NCBI GenBank assembly: GCA_034419075.1
Contig: DAOULR010000022.1
Location: 62,001 to 126,000 of the forward strand
Reading direction: 5' to 3'
DNA: 64,000 bases
From: E44-bin88 sp034419075
Lineage (GTDB): Bacteria > Chloroflexota > Dehalococcoidia > Dehalococcoidales > BS750m-G39
Every line of letters starts with the position of its first letter. The first letter of the stretch is position 1. The position numbers and the translations under genes are program-made. Under the pieces are notes generated by a model, which was given only the letters and a program-made list of their open reading frames with translations, had not been told where the DNA came from and did no database searches. Positions 9,593 through 16,017 of the stretch are shown here, piece after piece.

Positions 9593-9617
9593 TACTGGCA
9601 AGACTGTCTTGCCAGTA
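9593..9617 (-). terminator. Perfect 11-bp hairpin between convergent pilT and pilin genes
   Basis: TACTGGCAAGA, loop CTG, TCTTGCCAGTA: an exact inverted repeat. On the minus strand it is followed by a pyrimidine-rich run (GGCTTCTTTCTTT), so it probably terminates the pilin transcript and may also stop transcription coming from pilT. Confidence 0.65.
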
Positions 9618-9660
9618 AGCTCCTTCCCTGTGCTTCGCTATGCGTTTTGGGCTTCTTAGG

Positions 9661-10005
9661 TTAGCTTGCTGGTGTTGGACAAACTGTCTGCGTTACTGTG
9701 CAGTTCGGATAGGTGCCACCAAAGGTGTAGGTGCCCTGAATAGCGTTCGCGTCCTCGAAGTAAGCGGACAGGTCACCGATGGCGGTGGGGCATGCTCCGG
9801 TATCCGAGGCGAAAGCTATGGTGACTGTGGTTACCATTCGCTCTTCAATATTACATGCCTCAGTCTGGCCTTCGCCGAAGAAGTTGCCGAAGTTAGGTAC
9901 CACGATAGCAGCAATGATACCCAGGATGGCAATCACTACCAGCAGTTCAATTAGAGTGAAGCCCTTCTCGCCCTTGCGAAAACCCCTGACTAATCTCCTC
10001 ATCAT
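9661..10005 (-). CDS. pilA: Type IV pilin (PilA-like major pilin candidate)
   Basis: A 114-aa prepilin on the strand opposite to the assembly genes. A 15-residue basic leader ends at the peptidase site GEKG^FTLIELL, followed by the classic long hydrophobic alpha-1 (LVVIAILGIIAAIVVPNF). The short C-terminal domain has four cysteines (EAC, GAC, NC, VC), enough for two disulfides. A very strong ribosome-binding site (AAGGAGGTGA) lies just before two adjacent ATG codons at 10005 and 10002; the second has better spacing. Its own promoter (10062-10090) and hairpin terminator allow expression independent of the assembly operon, as expected for an abundant structural subunit. The small head domain is unusual for a major pilin but normal for Chloroflexota-type minimal pilins. 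Confidence 0.9.
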   Translation of the reverse strand: MMRRLVRGFRKGEKGFTLIELLVVIAILGIIAAIVVPNFGNFFGEGQTEACNIEERMVTTVTIAFASDTGACPTAIGDLSAYFEDANAIQGTYTFGGTYPNCTVTQTVCPTPAS

Positions 10006-10038
10006 TCACCTCCTTTTTGTTATCTAGACTCAACTTAT

Positions 10039-10054
10039 CCTAACTATTGTTAGG
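10039..10054. promoter_or_regulatory. Palindrome near the pilin transcription start
   Basis: CCTAAC-TATT-GTTAGG, a perfect 6-bp inverted repeat just downstream of the pilin -10 box, where a bound repressor would block transcription. The binding protein is unknown. Confidence 0.45.
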
Positions 10055-10061
10055 TATAATA

Positions 10062-10090
10062 ATGATATTCTCCGTGCCTGCTAGGGTCAA
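10062..10090 (-). promoter_or_regulatory. Sigma-70 type promoter of the pilin gene
   Basis: On the minus strand TTGACC (10090-10085), a 17-bp spacer and TATCAT (10067-10062), about 60 bp before the pilin start codon. Upstream, the motif CAATAGTCCATT(G/A)GTA occurs twice, at 10088 and 10163, in direct orientation 75 bp apart. Between 10103 and 10260 I see no gene. Confidence 0.6.
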
Positions 10091-10259
10091 TAGTCCATTG
10101 GTAATGATTAGCAATAGTAATGTGTAGTAATATGGGGCTAGTTTTAGATGGGTTTTAAGCACCAATAGTCCATTAGTAGGGGTTTCCAGGCGTGAAAAGA
10201 TTGGTGAGGAAAAGTGAGCATTGTTAGGCTAAAAAGGACTAGGAAGGGTTCACTGGGGG

Positions 10260-11627
10260 TTATAGTTTGGCGGCTTCGAAGACCTTGATTCTCTGCCGCT
10301 GGGCAAACTGGCGGGCTTCCTTGACCAGCGCCGGGACGGCGATAAAGACCTTATCCAGAATGCCAATGTCATAGGCTTTATTATCGAAGGCAAAAAGCTT
10401 GTCCAGCCCCACCGGTTCTTTAGCCGCCTCCACCCCGATAGCGATATCGTGGACGACGATGCCGTCGTCCTTGGTAGCCAGTATGTCTATCTTATGAGTG
10501 GCGCCGGAGCGGCCCTCAACAGCGGCGTTCTCCTTCACCTGGTAGCCGAGCCGCTTCAGATAATCGATAAGCTGCGATTCGGACTTAAACTCAAAAGGCT
10601 CCCTACCCGCCTTGGCAACGGGCTTGGTGGCGCCTTTGGTCAGCACTGTCTCCAAACCCCTCGCCTTGAGCACCTTTATCCTCTGCTGGCTGGCGAATTT
10701 CTCGGCCTCCGGACGCAGCCCGGGCTGCACCACCAGCACCTTATCGTGGATACCGCTGTCATAGGCTTTATCGTCGAAGTCGCATACCTCCCCCAACCCA
10801 ATCTGCCCCCCAGCCACTTTGATACCGATAGCGATATCGTGGACGACGATGCCGTCGTCCTTGGTGGCCAGTATGTCTATCTTATGCTCCGCCCCCGACC
10901 TCCCCTTGACCACAGCGTCCTCGGCCACCTCGTAGCCGAGACTCTTCAAGAAGTCAATCAGCTGTGTCTTGGGCTTGAGCTCGAACTCCAACCACTCCCG
11001 GCTGGCTTCGTTGAAACGGTAGGAATAGACGTCCACCTCGTTAACACCGTCCTGGGGAGTCAGCACGCCGCACTGCAGGCAGCGCCACTGTATCTCCGGC
11101 TGGGCGAATATCTCGTAGCAATCCCGGCACTTGTTCATCAAGCCCAAGCTCTGGTAGTCGCCGCCGCTGATGCGCAGCTCCGCGCCGCACTTGGGACAGA
11201 TATAGCTGTTCTTATTAACGAACTCGTCCTCTAAGCCCACGAAACGGCAGGAGATATGCTCCAGAACCCGTCCCCGTACCAGATTGCGGGAACCACATTT
11301 AGGGCAGCAGTTAGACGGCCTTAAGCTAACCGACTGGCAGTGGGGACAGCGCAAAATGCGGTCGAAGAACTCCCGCACCAGTGCCCCCTTTTCCACCAGG
11401 GACTCCAGAATGGCGACTGTCTCCTCTCCTCCCACCCCCAGCAACTTCTCGACGGTGGGATAGCTAAAGCCCAACTCTCGGCTAAAATCGAGTTCGGGCT
11501 TAATAACCACCATCTTGCCCGCCAGCATCTCCGCCAACAGCCTTGATACCTTTTCACCTCCCACCCCACTGGCTGGGGTCTTGGCCGCCTTAGATACGTT
11601 GCTCGGTGTCTTTTTCTCTGGCGTCAT
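10260..11627 (-). CDS. Zinc-ribbon (TackOD1-like) protein with two Mrr-like repeats
   Basis: A 455-aa protein with an odd architecture. Residues 1-90 form a basic leader plus a helical, possibly winged-helix region. Residues 92-200 carry a chain of CxxC pairs (CPHC, CPKC, CPKC, CRDC, CLQC) with the GGDYQSLG and EHISCRFVG context typical of the TackOD1-type zinc-ribbon domain. Then come two copies of a roughly 110-aa module, each with EYQL-like SQLIDYLKRLGY, GRSGAxHKIDILATKDDG, and IVVHDIAIG. These resemble Mrr/restriction-endonuclease-like folds, but the usual E/Q-x-K step of the PD-(D/E)xK site is replaced by HDI, so nuclease activity is doubtful. A 62-bp stretch is 61/62 identical between the two repeats. 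Function unknown; a nucleic-acid sensor or signalling output is possible. It lies inside the pilus region but on its own strand. Confidence 0.6.
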   Translation of the reverse strand: MTPEKKTPSNVSKAAKTPASGVGGEKVSRLLAEMLAGKMVVIKPELDFSRELGFSYPTVEKLLGVGGEETVAILESLVEKGALVREFFDRILRCPHCQSVSLRPSNCCPKCGSRNLVRGRVLEHISCRFVGLEDEFVNKNSYICPKCGAELRISGGDYQSLGLMNKCRDCYEIFAQPEIQWRCLQCGVLTPQDGVNEVDVYSYRFNEASREWLEFELKPKTQLIDFLKSLGYEVAEDAVVKGRSGAEHKIDILATKDDGIVVHDIAIGIKVAGGQIGLGEVCDFDDKAYDSGIHDKVLVVQPGLRPEAEKFASQQRIKVLKARGLETVLTKGATKPVAKAGREPFEFKSESQLIDYLKRLGYQVKENAAVEGRSGATHKIDILATKDDGIVVHDIAIGVEAAKEPVGLDKLFAFDNKAYDIGILDKVFIAVPALVKEARQFAQRQRIKVFEAAKL

Positions 11628-11785
11628 ATCCTTCCTCTGCGCTACCTAAAGATACGCCAAGTATAGTTGGCTAGGCACTAGAAGTCAACACATCCCGAGA
11701 TATTTCAGCCCCGATAAGTACTAATTGACTAGAGGTGAGAAATGGTTATTGACTTTATCGCTTCAAGCAGACAAAATAGAGGGTA

Positions 11786-12562
11786 ATGGAAGCTATCCTT
11801 ATTATTATCTTCTTCCTCTTCGGCATGAGCATCGCCAGCTTCCTCAATGTCTGTATCGACCGCCTCCCCACCCACAAGTCGCTTATTTCACCCCCCTCCC
11901 ACTGTGACGCCTGTAACCGCCGCCTGGGGGCAAAAGACCTTATCCCCATCTTCAGCTACCTCTGGCTGCGCGGCCGCTGCCGATACTGCGGGGCGCCCAT
12001 CCCGCGGCGCGTACTCTGGGTGGAATTGGGCACCGCCGTCCTCTTCGGCCTAGCCTGCTGGCAATACGGGGTAAGCATCGAGCTGGCGGTCGTCCTCTTC
12101 TATATCTGTATTTTCATGGTGCTCATGGTTATCGACTGGGAGAAAGGGCTCATCCTCAACAAGATAGTCCTGCCAGCCATAGGCGCGGCCATAGTTATCA
12201 GCGCCGCTTTCAGCATATTTCTGCCCGACGTGGAGATTGTCCCCTTCATCGGCCGGGCGGCGGCGGGTGGTGGCATCGGGCTGGCGATATTCTTAGTCAT
12301 AGTTATCGTCTCCAGAGGGGGCATGGGTTGGGGTGACGTCAAGCTGGTGGCATTGATAGGCCTAGTCACTGGCTTCCCCCTTGTCTTTATCTCCCTGCTC
12401 ATTGGGGTGGTGCTGGGTGGGGTAGTGGCGGTGCTGCTACTGGCATTAAAGATAAAGAGGCGCAAGGAGGCTATCCCCTTCGGCCCCTTCCTGGCTATAG
12501 CCACCATAGTCACCCTGCTCTGGGGAAATAGCATATTAAGCTGGTACCGGGGGCTGTTTTAG
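11786..12562 (+). CDS. pilD: Prepilin peptidase / N-methyltransferase PilD
   Basis: Inner-membrane aspartyl protease (family A24) that cuts the leader of prepilins and methylates the new N-terminus. It is 258 aa, with about eight membrane segments. Visible signatures: an N-terminal SFLNVCIDRLP, the zinc-binding pair CDAC ... CRYC in the cytosolic loop, and the two catalytic aspartates in VIDWEKGLI and GMGWGDVKL. Length and both Cys pairs point to the bifunctional PilD rather than the short archaeal FlaK/TadV type. It should process the prepilins at 2812, 3276 and 9661. It has no partner gene on its strand nearby, so it is probably a single unit. Confidence 0.95.
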   Translation: MEAILIIIFFLFGMSIASFLNVCIDRLPTHKSLISPPSHCDACNRRLGAKDLIPIFSYLWLRGRCRYCGAPIPRRVLWVELGTAVLFGLACWQYGVSIELAVVLFYICIFMVLMVIDWEKGLILNKIVLPAIGAAIVISAAFSIFLPDVEIVPFIGRAAAGGGIGLAIFLVIVIVSRGGMGWGDVKLVALIGLVTGFPLVFISLLIGVVLGGVVAVLLLALKIKRRKEAIPFGPFLAIATIVTLLWGNSILSWYRGLF

Positions 12563-12584
12563 TCGCTAGATTATGTCTACCCTC

Positions 12585-12614
12585 TTGACAACCCCCCTTG
12601 AGGTAGGATAGGAT
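12585..12614 (+). promoter_or_regulatory. Promoter of the two small regulator genes
   Basis: TTGACA (12585-12590), an 18-bp spacer and TAGGAT (12609-12614). Short palindromic steps (ACTATAGT, TAGTACTA) follow before the start codon at 12646 and could be autoregulatory sites. Confidence 0.5.
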
Positions 12615-12645
12615 ATAGCACTATAGTACTAGGTAGTAAGCACTA

Positions 12646-12915
12646 ATGAAGCTAGAACGCCGTAGATCAAGCATTGAAGTTATCGCCGATATGTTACGGC
12701 TCGGGGAAGCTGGCAAGACCGAGATAATGTACAGCGCCAACATGAGCTATCGCCAGCTCCAAAAATACCTCACTTTCATGCTGCAACTGGGGCTTATCTC
12801 CAAGGTGACGGTGGGCAACCCCGTGGTGACCTACCGGGTGACCCGAAAGGGCCTCAGGCTGCTGCGTAGTATAGAAGGCATCCTGGAAATTCTAGAGCTA
12901 ACCGGAGAGGAATGA
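12646..12915 (+). CDS. Winged-helix DNA-binding protein (archaeal HTH_45-like)
   Basis: An 89-aa single-domain protein: helices through SIEVIADMLRLGEAGKTEIMY, the recognition region MSYRQLQKYLTFMLQLGLI, and a wing with TYRVTRKGLRLLRSIEGILEIL. This is the small winged-helix family common in archaea and present in Chloroflexota, usually annotated only as a transcriptional regulator. The stop overlaps the next start (ATGA), so the two proteins are translationally coupled. Targets are unknown; the short palindromes in front of the gene suggest self-regulation. Confidence 0.75.
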   Translation: MKLERRRSSIEVIADMLRLGEAGKTEIMYSANMSYRQLQKYLTFMLQLGLISKVTVGNPVVTYRVTRKGLRLLRSIEGILEILELTGEE

Positions 12916-13349
12916 CGGCAAGGGAGAAACCTATGGCTGAGAAAAGAATGCTGATACTGCCGGCGGACATCATCAAGAAGATTGACGAGAACCGCGGCGA
13001 CCTGAGCCAGGCTGAATTCATCAACTTCCTTATTGACAACCAGCTCAAAACCGATGTCACCGAGAAACAGGCAGCCAGCCGGGAAGAGATTCTTACCCTC
13101 ATCGAAGCTCAACTAAAAGAGGTGGCCAAGAAACAAAACTACGCTACCCGGGAAGAGATTCAAGCCTTCGAACAGGATATCAAGGTCCTGCTTAAGAGCT
13201 GCCTCGACTTCTTCGTCAGCTATGGGCTCGAACTGGGTAAGCACTCGCCGCAAGAGGAGTTCGAAGAACTGAGCAGCAAGCTGTCAGAGCTGGAAAATCA
13301 CCTGAACTCGGAAGGCGAAAGCAAAGAAGCCAGGATAAAGTGGAAATAG
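12912..13349 (+). CDS. Ribbon-helix-helix-like protein with coiled coil
   Basis: A 145-aa protein. A segment with MLILPADIIKKIDENRG and LSQAEFINFLIDNQL has the strand-helix-helix spacing of RHH DNA-binding domains. The rest is highly charged and helical (two coiled-coil stretches, about residues 55-95 and 110-140). Two starts are possible: ATG 12912, overlapping the previous stop with GGAGAGG in front, or ATG 12933 (MAEKRMLILP) with GGGAG in front; the second puts the domain at the N-terminus. It forms a bicistron with the winged-helix protein and may act with it. No enzyme motif is seen. Confidence 0.65.
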   Translation: MTAREKPMAEKRMLILPADIIKKIDENRGDLSQAEFINFLIDNQLKTDVTEKQAASREEILTLIEAQLKEVAKKQNYATREEIQAFEQDIKVLLKSCLDFFVSYGLELGKHSPQEEFEELSSKLSELENHLNSEGESKEARIKWK

Positions 13350-13376
13350 CCGGCCGCTTTCAAGCCGCAAGTTGAA

Positions 13377-13408
13377 CCCCCTTCTCACTGGAGAAGGGGT
13401 CTTTTTTT
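13377..13408 (+). terminator. Rho-independent terminator
   Basis: CCCCCTTCTC, loop ACT, GGAGAAGGGG, then TCTTTTTTT. A textbook intrinsic terminator for the small-regulator operon. Confidence 0.9.
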
Positions 13409-13423
13409 ATCGCCCTAACGTGG

Positions 13424-13442
13424 TAGAACAATGTTCTAGAAC
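13424..13442. promoter_or_regulatory. Overlapping palindromes, candidate operator
   Basis: TAGAACA-A-TGTTCTA is a perfect 15-bp palindrome, and it overlaps a second perfect one, GTTCTAGAAC (13433-13442). The site lies about 85 bp before the gene at 13524. It resembles a Gram-positive LexA box (GAAC-N4-GTTC) but the spacer is 3, so a LexA assignment is not supported. Confidence 0.45.
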
Positions 13443-13523
13443 ACTATATCTTCCCTTCGCGAGCGCAATCTGCCATAGTCAGAGTTATTAATTCGTTTTT
13501 ACGAAAAAGGAATAAAGGCAGAG

Positions 13524-14108
13524 ATGAGCGCAGGGATGATCTATATAGTTCTAGGCGGACTTGGTTTTCTGGTAATCCACCTGCTTGATATCGTCTCCAT
13601 AAAAAGGATACCAAGGCTAAAACCCCTAACCTGGCTCGCTGGTAATGGCTTATTGGTATACGCAACCATAATGGTCTGCTTATCTCCAGATAAGCTGGCG
13701 CTGCCCGCCTGGACGATCTGGCTAGGCTGGGTATTGCTGCCTATCTCCCTCTTTATGCTGATTTACTCCCTGTTCATCAACCTACCCTTCGGCAAGACCT
13801 ATGTCGCTACTGGTGTCGGGGATAAGCTGGTTAAAAGCGGGCTCTATGCCCTTGTCCGCCACCCCTGGGTGCACGGGCTCATACTGCTCCTGCTGGCGCT
13901 GATTCTGGTCTCCAGGTCGAGCCTCATGCTCATCGCCGCTCCGATATGGGTCCTGCTCGATATCGGGCTGGTAGCTATTCAGGACAGGTTCTTCTTCGGC
14001 AGGATGTTTGCTGGCTACGACAATTACAGGCGGGAAACTCCGATGTTCATCCCCAACCGGCGGAGTATAAACGCCTTTATAAATTCTTTAAAGCAGACCG
14101 GGAGCTAA
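13524..14108 (+). CDS. Membrane methyltransferase-like protein (PEMT/ICMT fold)
   Basis: A 194-aa integral membrane protein with about five hydrophobic segments. The C-terminal half has the signature of the phospholipid/isoprenylcysteine methyltransferase group: LVKSGLYALVRHPWVHG, followed later by FFFGRMFAGYDNYRRETP, in which the G-x-Y-x-x-x-RHP and EE/YxxY-type elements bind SAM and the lipid head group. The substrate cannot be read from sequence. SD-like AAAGGAA lies before ATG 13524. The next gene follows after 22 bp, so it is likely co-transcribed with the adenylating enzyme. It could alternatively be a NnrU-like protein. Confidence 0.65.
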   Translation: MSAGMIYIVLGGLGFLVIHLLDIVSIKRIPRLKPLTWLAGNGLLVYATIMVCLSPDKLALPAWTIWLGWVLLPISLFMLIYSLFINLPFGKTYVATGVGDKLVKSGLYALVRHPWVHGLILLLLALILVSRSSLMLIAAPIWVLLDIGLVAIQDRFFFGRMFAGYDNYRRETPMFIPNRRSINAFINSLKQTGS

Positions 14109-14130
14109 GACTCCCCAAGGAGGAAAAGAA

Positions 14131-15771
14131 ATGGCTAACGAGCCGGAACTATTCAAACAAGGCAGATATGACGATCTCTGGCAGAGGTGCTGTGGGTTTA
14201 TCGACCTGAGTCTAGAGGAATTTATGAGGATTCAGCGGCGACTGCTCCTGGAACAGCTGGAGCTGCTCAAGAAGTGCGAGCTGGGCAGAGTCATCATGGA
14301 TGGCGCTACGCCCAGCACCCTGGATGAATTCCGGGAACAGGTGCCGCTGACCACCTACGCCGATTACGCCCCCTACCTGTTAAAGCGGAGGATGGACGTC
14401 CTGCCCCGCAAGCCAATCCTGTGGCAATACACCTCGGGCAAATCGGGGGCATACCCCTACATGTGGGCTCCGGTAACCGCCCGCCAGCTGGAGGAGATAC
14501 AGCCACTCCTTTTCGCCCTGCTCTTCTTCGCCAGTGGCAACCAGAGAAAGGAAATCACCCTAAGGGAACACGACAAGATTTTCTACGGCATGGCGCCGCC
14601 CCCCTACGCCACCGGTTCGATGACCCGCGCCTTCCCCCACGAGCTCTTCAACTTCCTGCCGCCCATAGACGAGGCGGAAGAGATGTCGTTCGAAGACAGG
14701 ATGAAAAAGGGCCTAGATATGGCCGTAACCGAGGGCATGGACCTTTGCTTTTCCCTATCCAGCCTAACTATAGCCATCGGCGAACGCTTCAGCCAGAACA
14801 GCAGCAAAACCAACATCAAACCCCTGCTCACCAAACCCGGGACGCTGTTCAGACTGGCTAAAGGGAAGATTAAGAGCAAGCTGGCTGGTCGCCCCATGCT
14901 GCCCAAAGATATCTGGAAGCTAAAGGGGCTGATAACCTTCGGCATCGACGGCGAGGTATATAAGGAAAGGATAAAGGAAATGTGGGGCCGCTATCCCCTG
15001 GACTTCCACGGCTGCACCGAGGCCGTGATGATAGCTACCCAGACCTGGGACCACCAGGGCATGACCTTCATCCCCAACCTCAACCTCTTCGAGTTCATCC
15101 CCGAGGAGGAATGCCTCAGGTCGATGGAAGACTCCCTCTACCAGCCGCATCCCATCCTGCTCGATGAGGTCAAGCCCGGTAACTACGAGCTGGTCATTAC
15201 CAGCTTCCACGGCGGCCCCTTCATCAGGTACAGGCTGGGGCACCTGATTAAGATACACTCGATGCGCAACGAAAAGCTTGATATAGACATACCCCAGATG
15301 TCATTCATCTCCCGCGTGGATGATATGATTGACATCGCCGGGTTTACCCGCCTGTCCGAGAAAACCATCTGGCAGGCTATCCAGAACACCGGGGTAGCCT
15401 ACAAGGGTTGGACGGCGCGCAAGGAAGTCAGGGAAAAGCCGATGCTGCACCTCTACCTGGAACTGAGCAAAAACGGTCATCTAACCGCTAAGCAGGTAGC
15501 CACGGCGGTGCACGAGCAACTCAAAAAGCTGCACACACCCTACGCCGAAATGGAGGAATTCATCAAGCTGCAACCGCTTGAGGTTACTTTGGTGCCCGAA
15601 AACGCCTTCAATAACTACGCACAGGCAAGAAAGAAGGCCGGTGCTAAGAGCAGCCAGGCGCAGATGCCCCATATCAACCCCTCCGAGAGCATGATAGACA
15701 ACCTGCTTACTGGCTCCCCCCCAGAGGCAGTCAGCGAGCCAAGCCCGCTAGAGACCGCCCGCAGCAAGTAG
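14131..15771 (+). CDS. GH3-family acyl-adenylate-forming enzyme
   Basis: A 546-aa ANL-superfamily protein of the GH3 auxin-responsive-promoter type, which adenylates a carboxylic acid and transfers it to an amine or thiol. Visible marks: VPLTTYADYAPYLLKR near residue 75, the phosphate-binding motif QYTSGKSG (about 110), DFHGCTEAVMIATQ (about 290, an ATP-binding Y/F-x-(S/G)-x-E region), and a late YRLGHLIKI and SRVDDMIDIAGF segment before a C-terminal lid. The Pro/Ser-rich tail after residue 500 looks unstructured. AAGGAGG precedes ATG by 8 bp. It is paired with the membrane methyltransferase-like gene; the substrate and role in bacteria are unknown. Confidence 0.75.
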   Translation: MANEPELFKQGRYDDLWQRCCGFIDLSLEEFMRIQRRLLLEQLELLKKCELGRVIMDGATPSTLDEFREQVPLTTYADYAPYLLKRRMDVLPRKPILWQYTSGKSGAYPYMWAPVTARQLEEIQPLLFALLFFASGNQRKEITLREHDKIFYGMAPPPYATGSMTRAFPHELFNFLPPIDEAEEMSFEDRMKKGLDMAVTEGMDLCFSLSSLTIAIGERFSQNSSKTNIKPLLTKPGTLFRLAKGKIKSKLAGRPMLPKDIWKLKGLITFGIDGEVYKERIKEMWGRYPLDFHGCTEAVMIATQTWDHQGMTFIPNLNLFEFIPEEECLRSMEDSLYQPHPILLDEVKPGNYELVITSFHGGPFIRYRLGHLIKIHSMRNEKLDIDIPQMSFISRVDDMIDIAGFTRLSEKTIWQAIQNTGVAYKGWTARKEVREKPMLHLYLELSKNGHLTAKQVATAVHEQLKKLHTPYAEMEEFIKLQPLEVTLVPENAFNNYAQARKKAGAKSSQAQMPHINPSESMIDNLLTGSPPEAVSEPSPLETARSK

Positions 15772-15792
15772 AACAGTTATCATCAGGACATT

Positions 15793-15825
15793 CCAGGTCC
15801 CCCTCCCCCACAGAGGGGGACTTGG
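15793..15825 (+). terminator. Hairpin terminator after the GH3 gene
   Basis: A 12-bp stem (CCAGGTCCCCCT with AGGGGGACTTGG, one G-T pair) closed by an 8-9-nt C-rich loop. The T-tract is weak (CTATTT), so termination may be partial. Confidence 0.65.
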
Positions 15826-15903
15826 CTATTTAAAGAGGCCGGTTATGTTTCTCCTAACTGTTACTTTATGTAAAATACAGGGGTGGGGGCTACTATATTC
15901 CTA

Positions 15904-15932
15904 TTGACAACGCTACAGACGTAAGACATAAT
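15904..15932 (+). promoter_or_regulatory. Promoter of the GGDEF/HD-GYP gene
   Basis: TTGACA (15904-15909), a 17-bp spacer and CATAAT (15927-15932), about 85 bp upstream of the start codon at 16018. Confidence 0.6.
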
Positions 15933-16017
15933 GACTATAATTGACTATACTAATAGGCAGTAGCCATTTGTGATGGTTTTATTAGCTACGGGAAGTACTA
16001 GAGGGGATATTTAACTA

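Noticed and set aside
10449..11234. Long plus-strand open frame opposite the zinc-ribbon/Mrr-like gene
   Set aside because: It is the mirror of a coding frame with clear zinc-finger and repeat motifs on the minus strand; its own translation has no recognisable domain and no ribosome site.
13424..13442. LexA/SOS box
   Set aside because: GAAC and GTTC are separated by 3 rather than 4 bases and the downstream genes are not SOS functions; kept only as an unknown operator.
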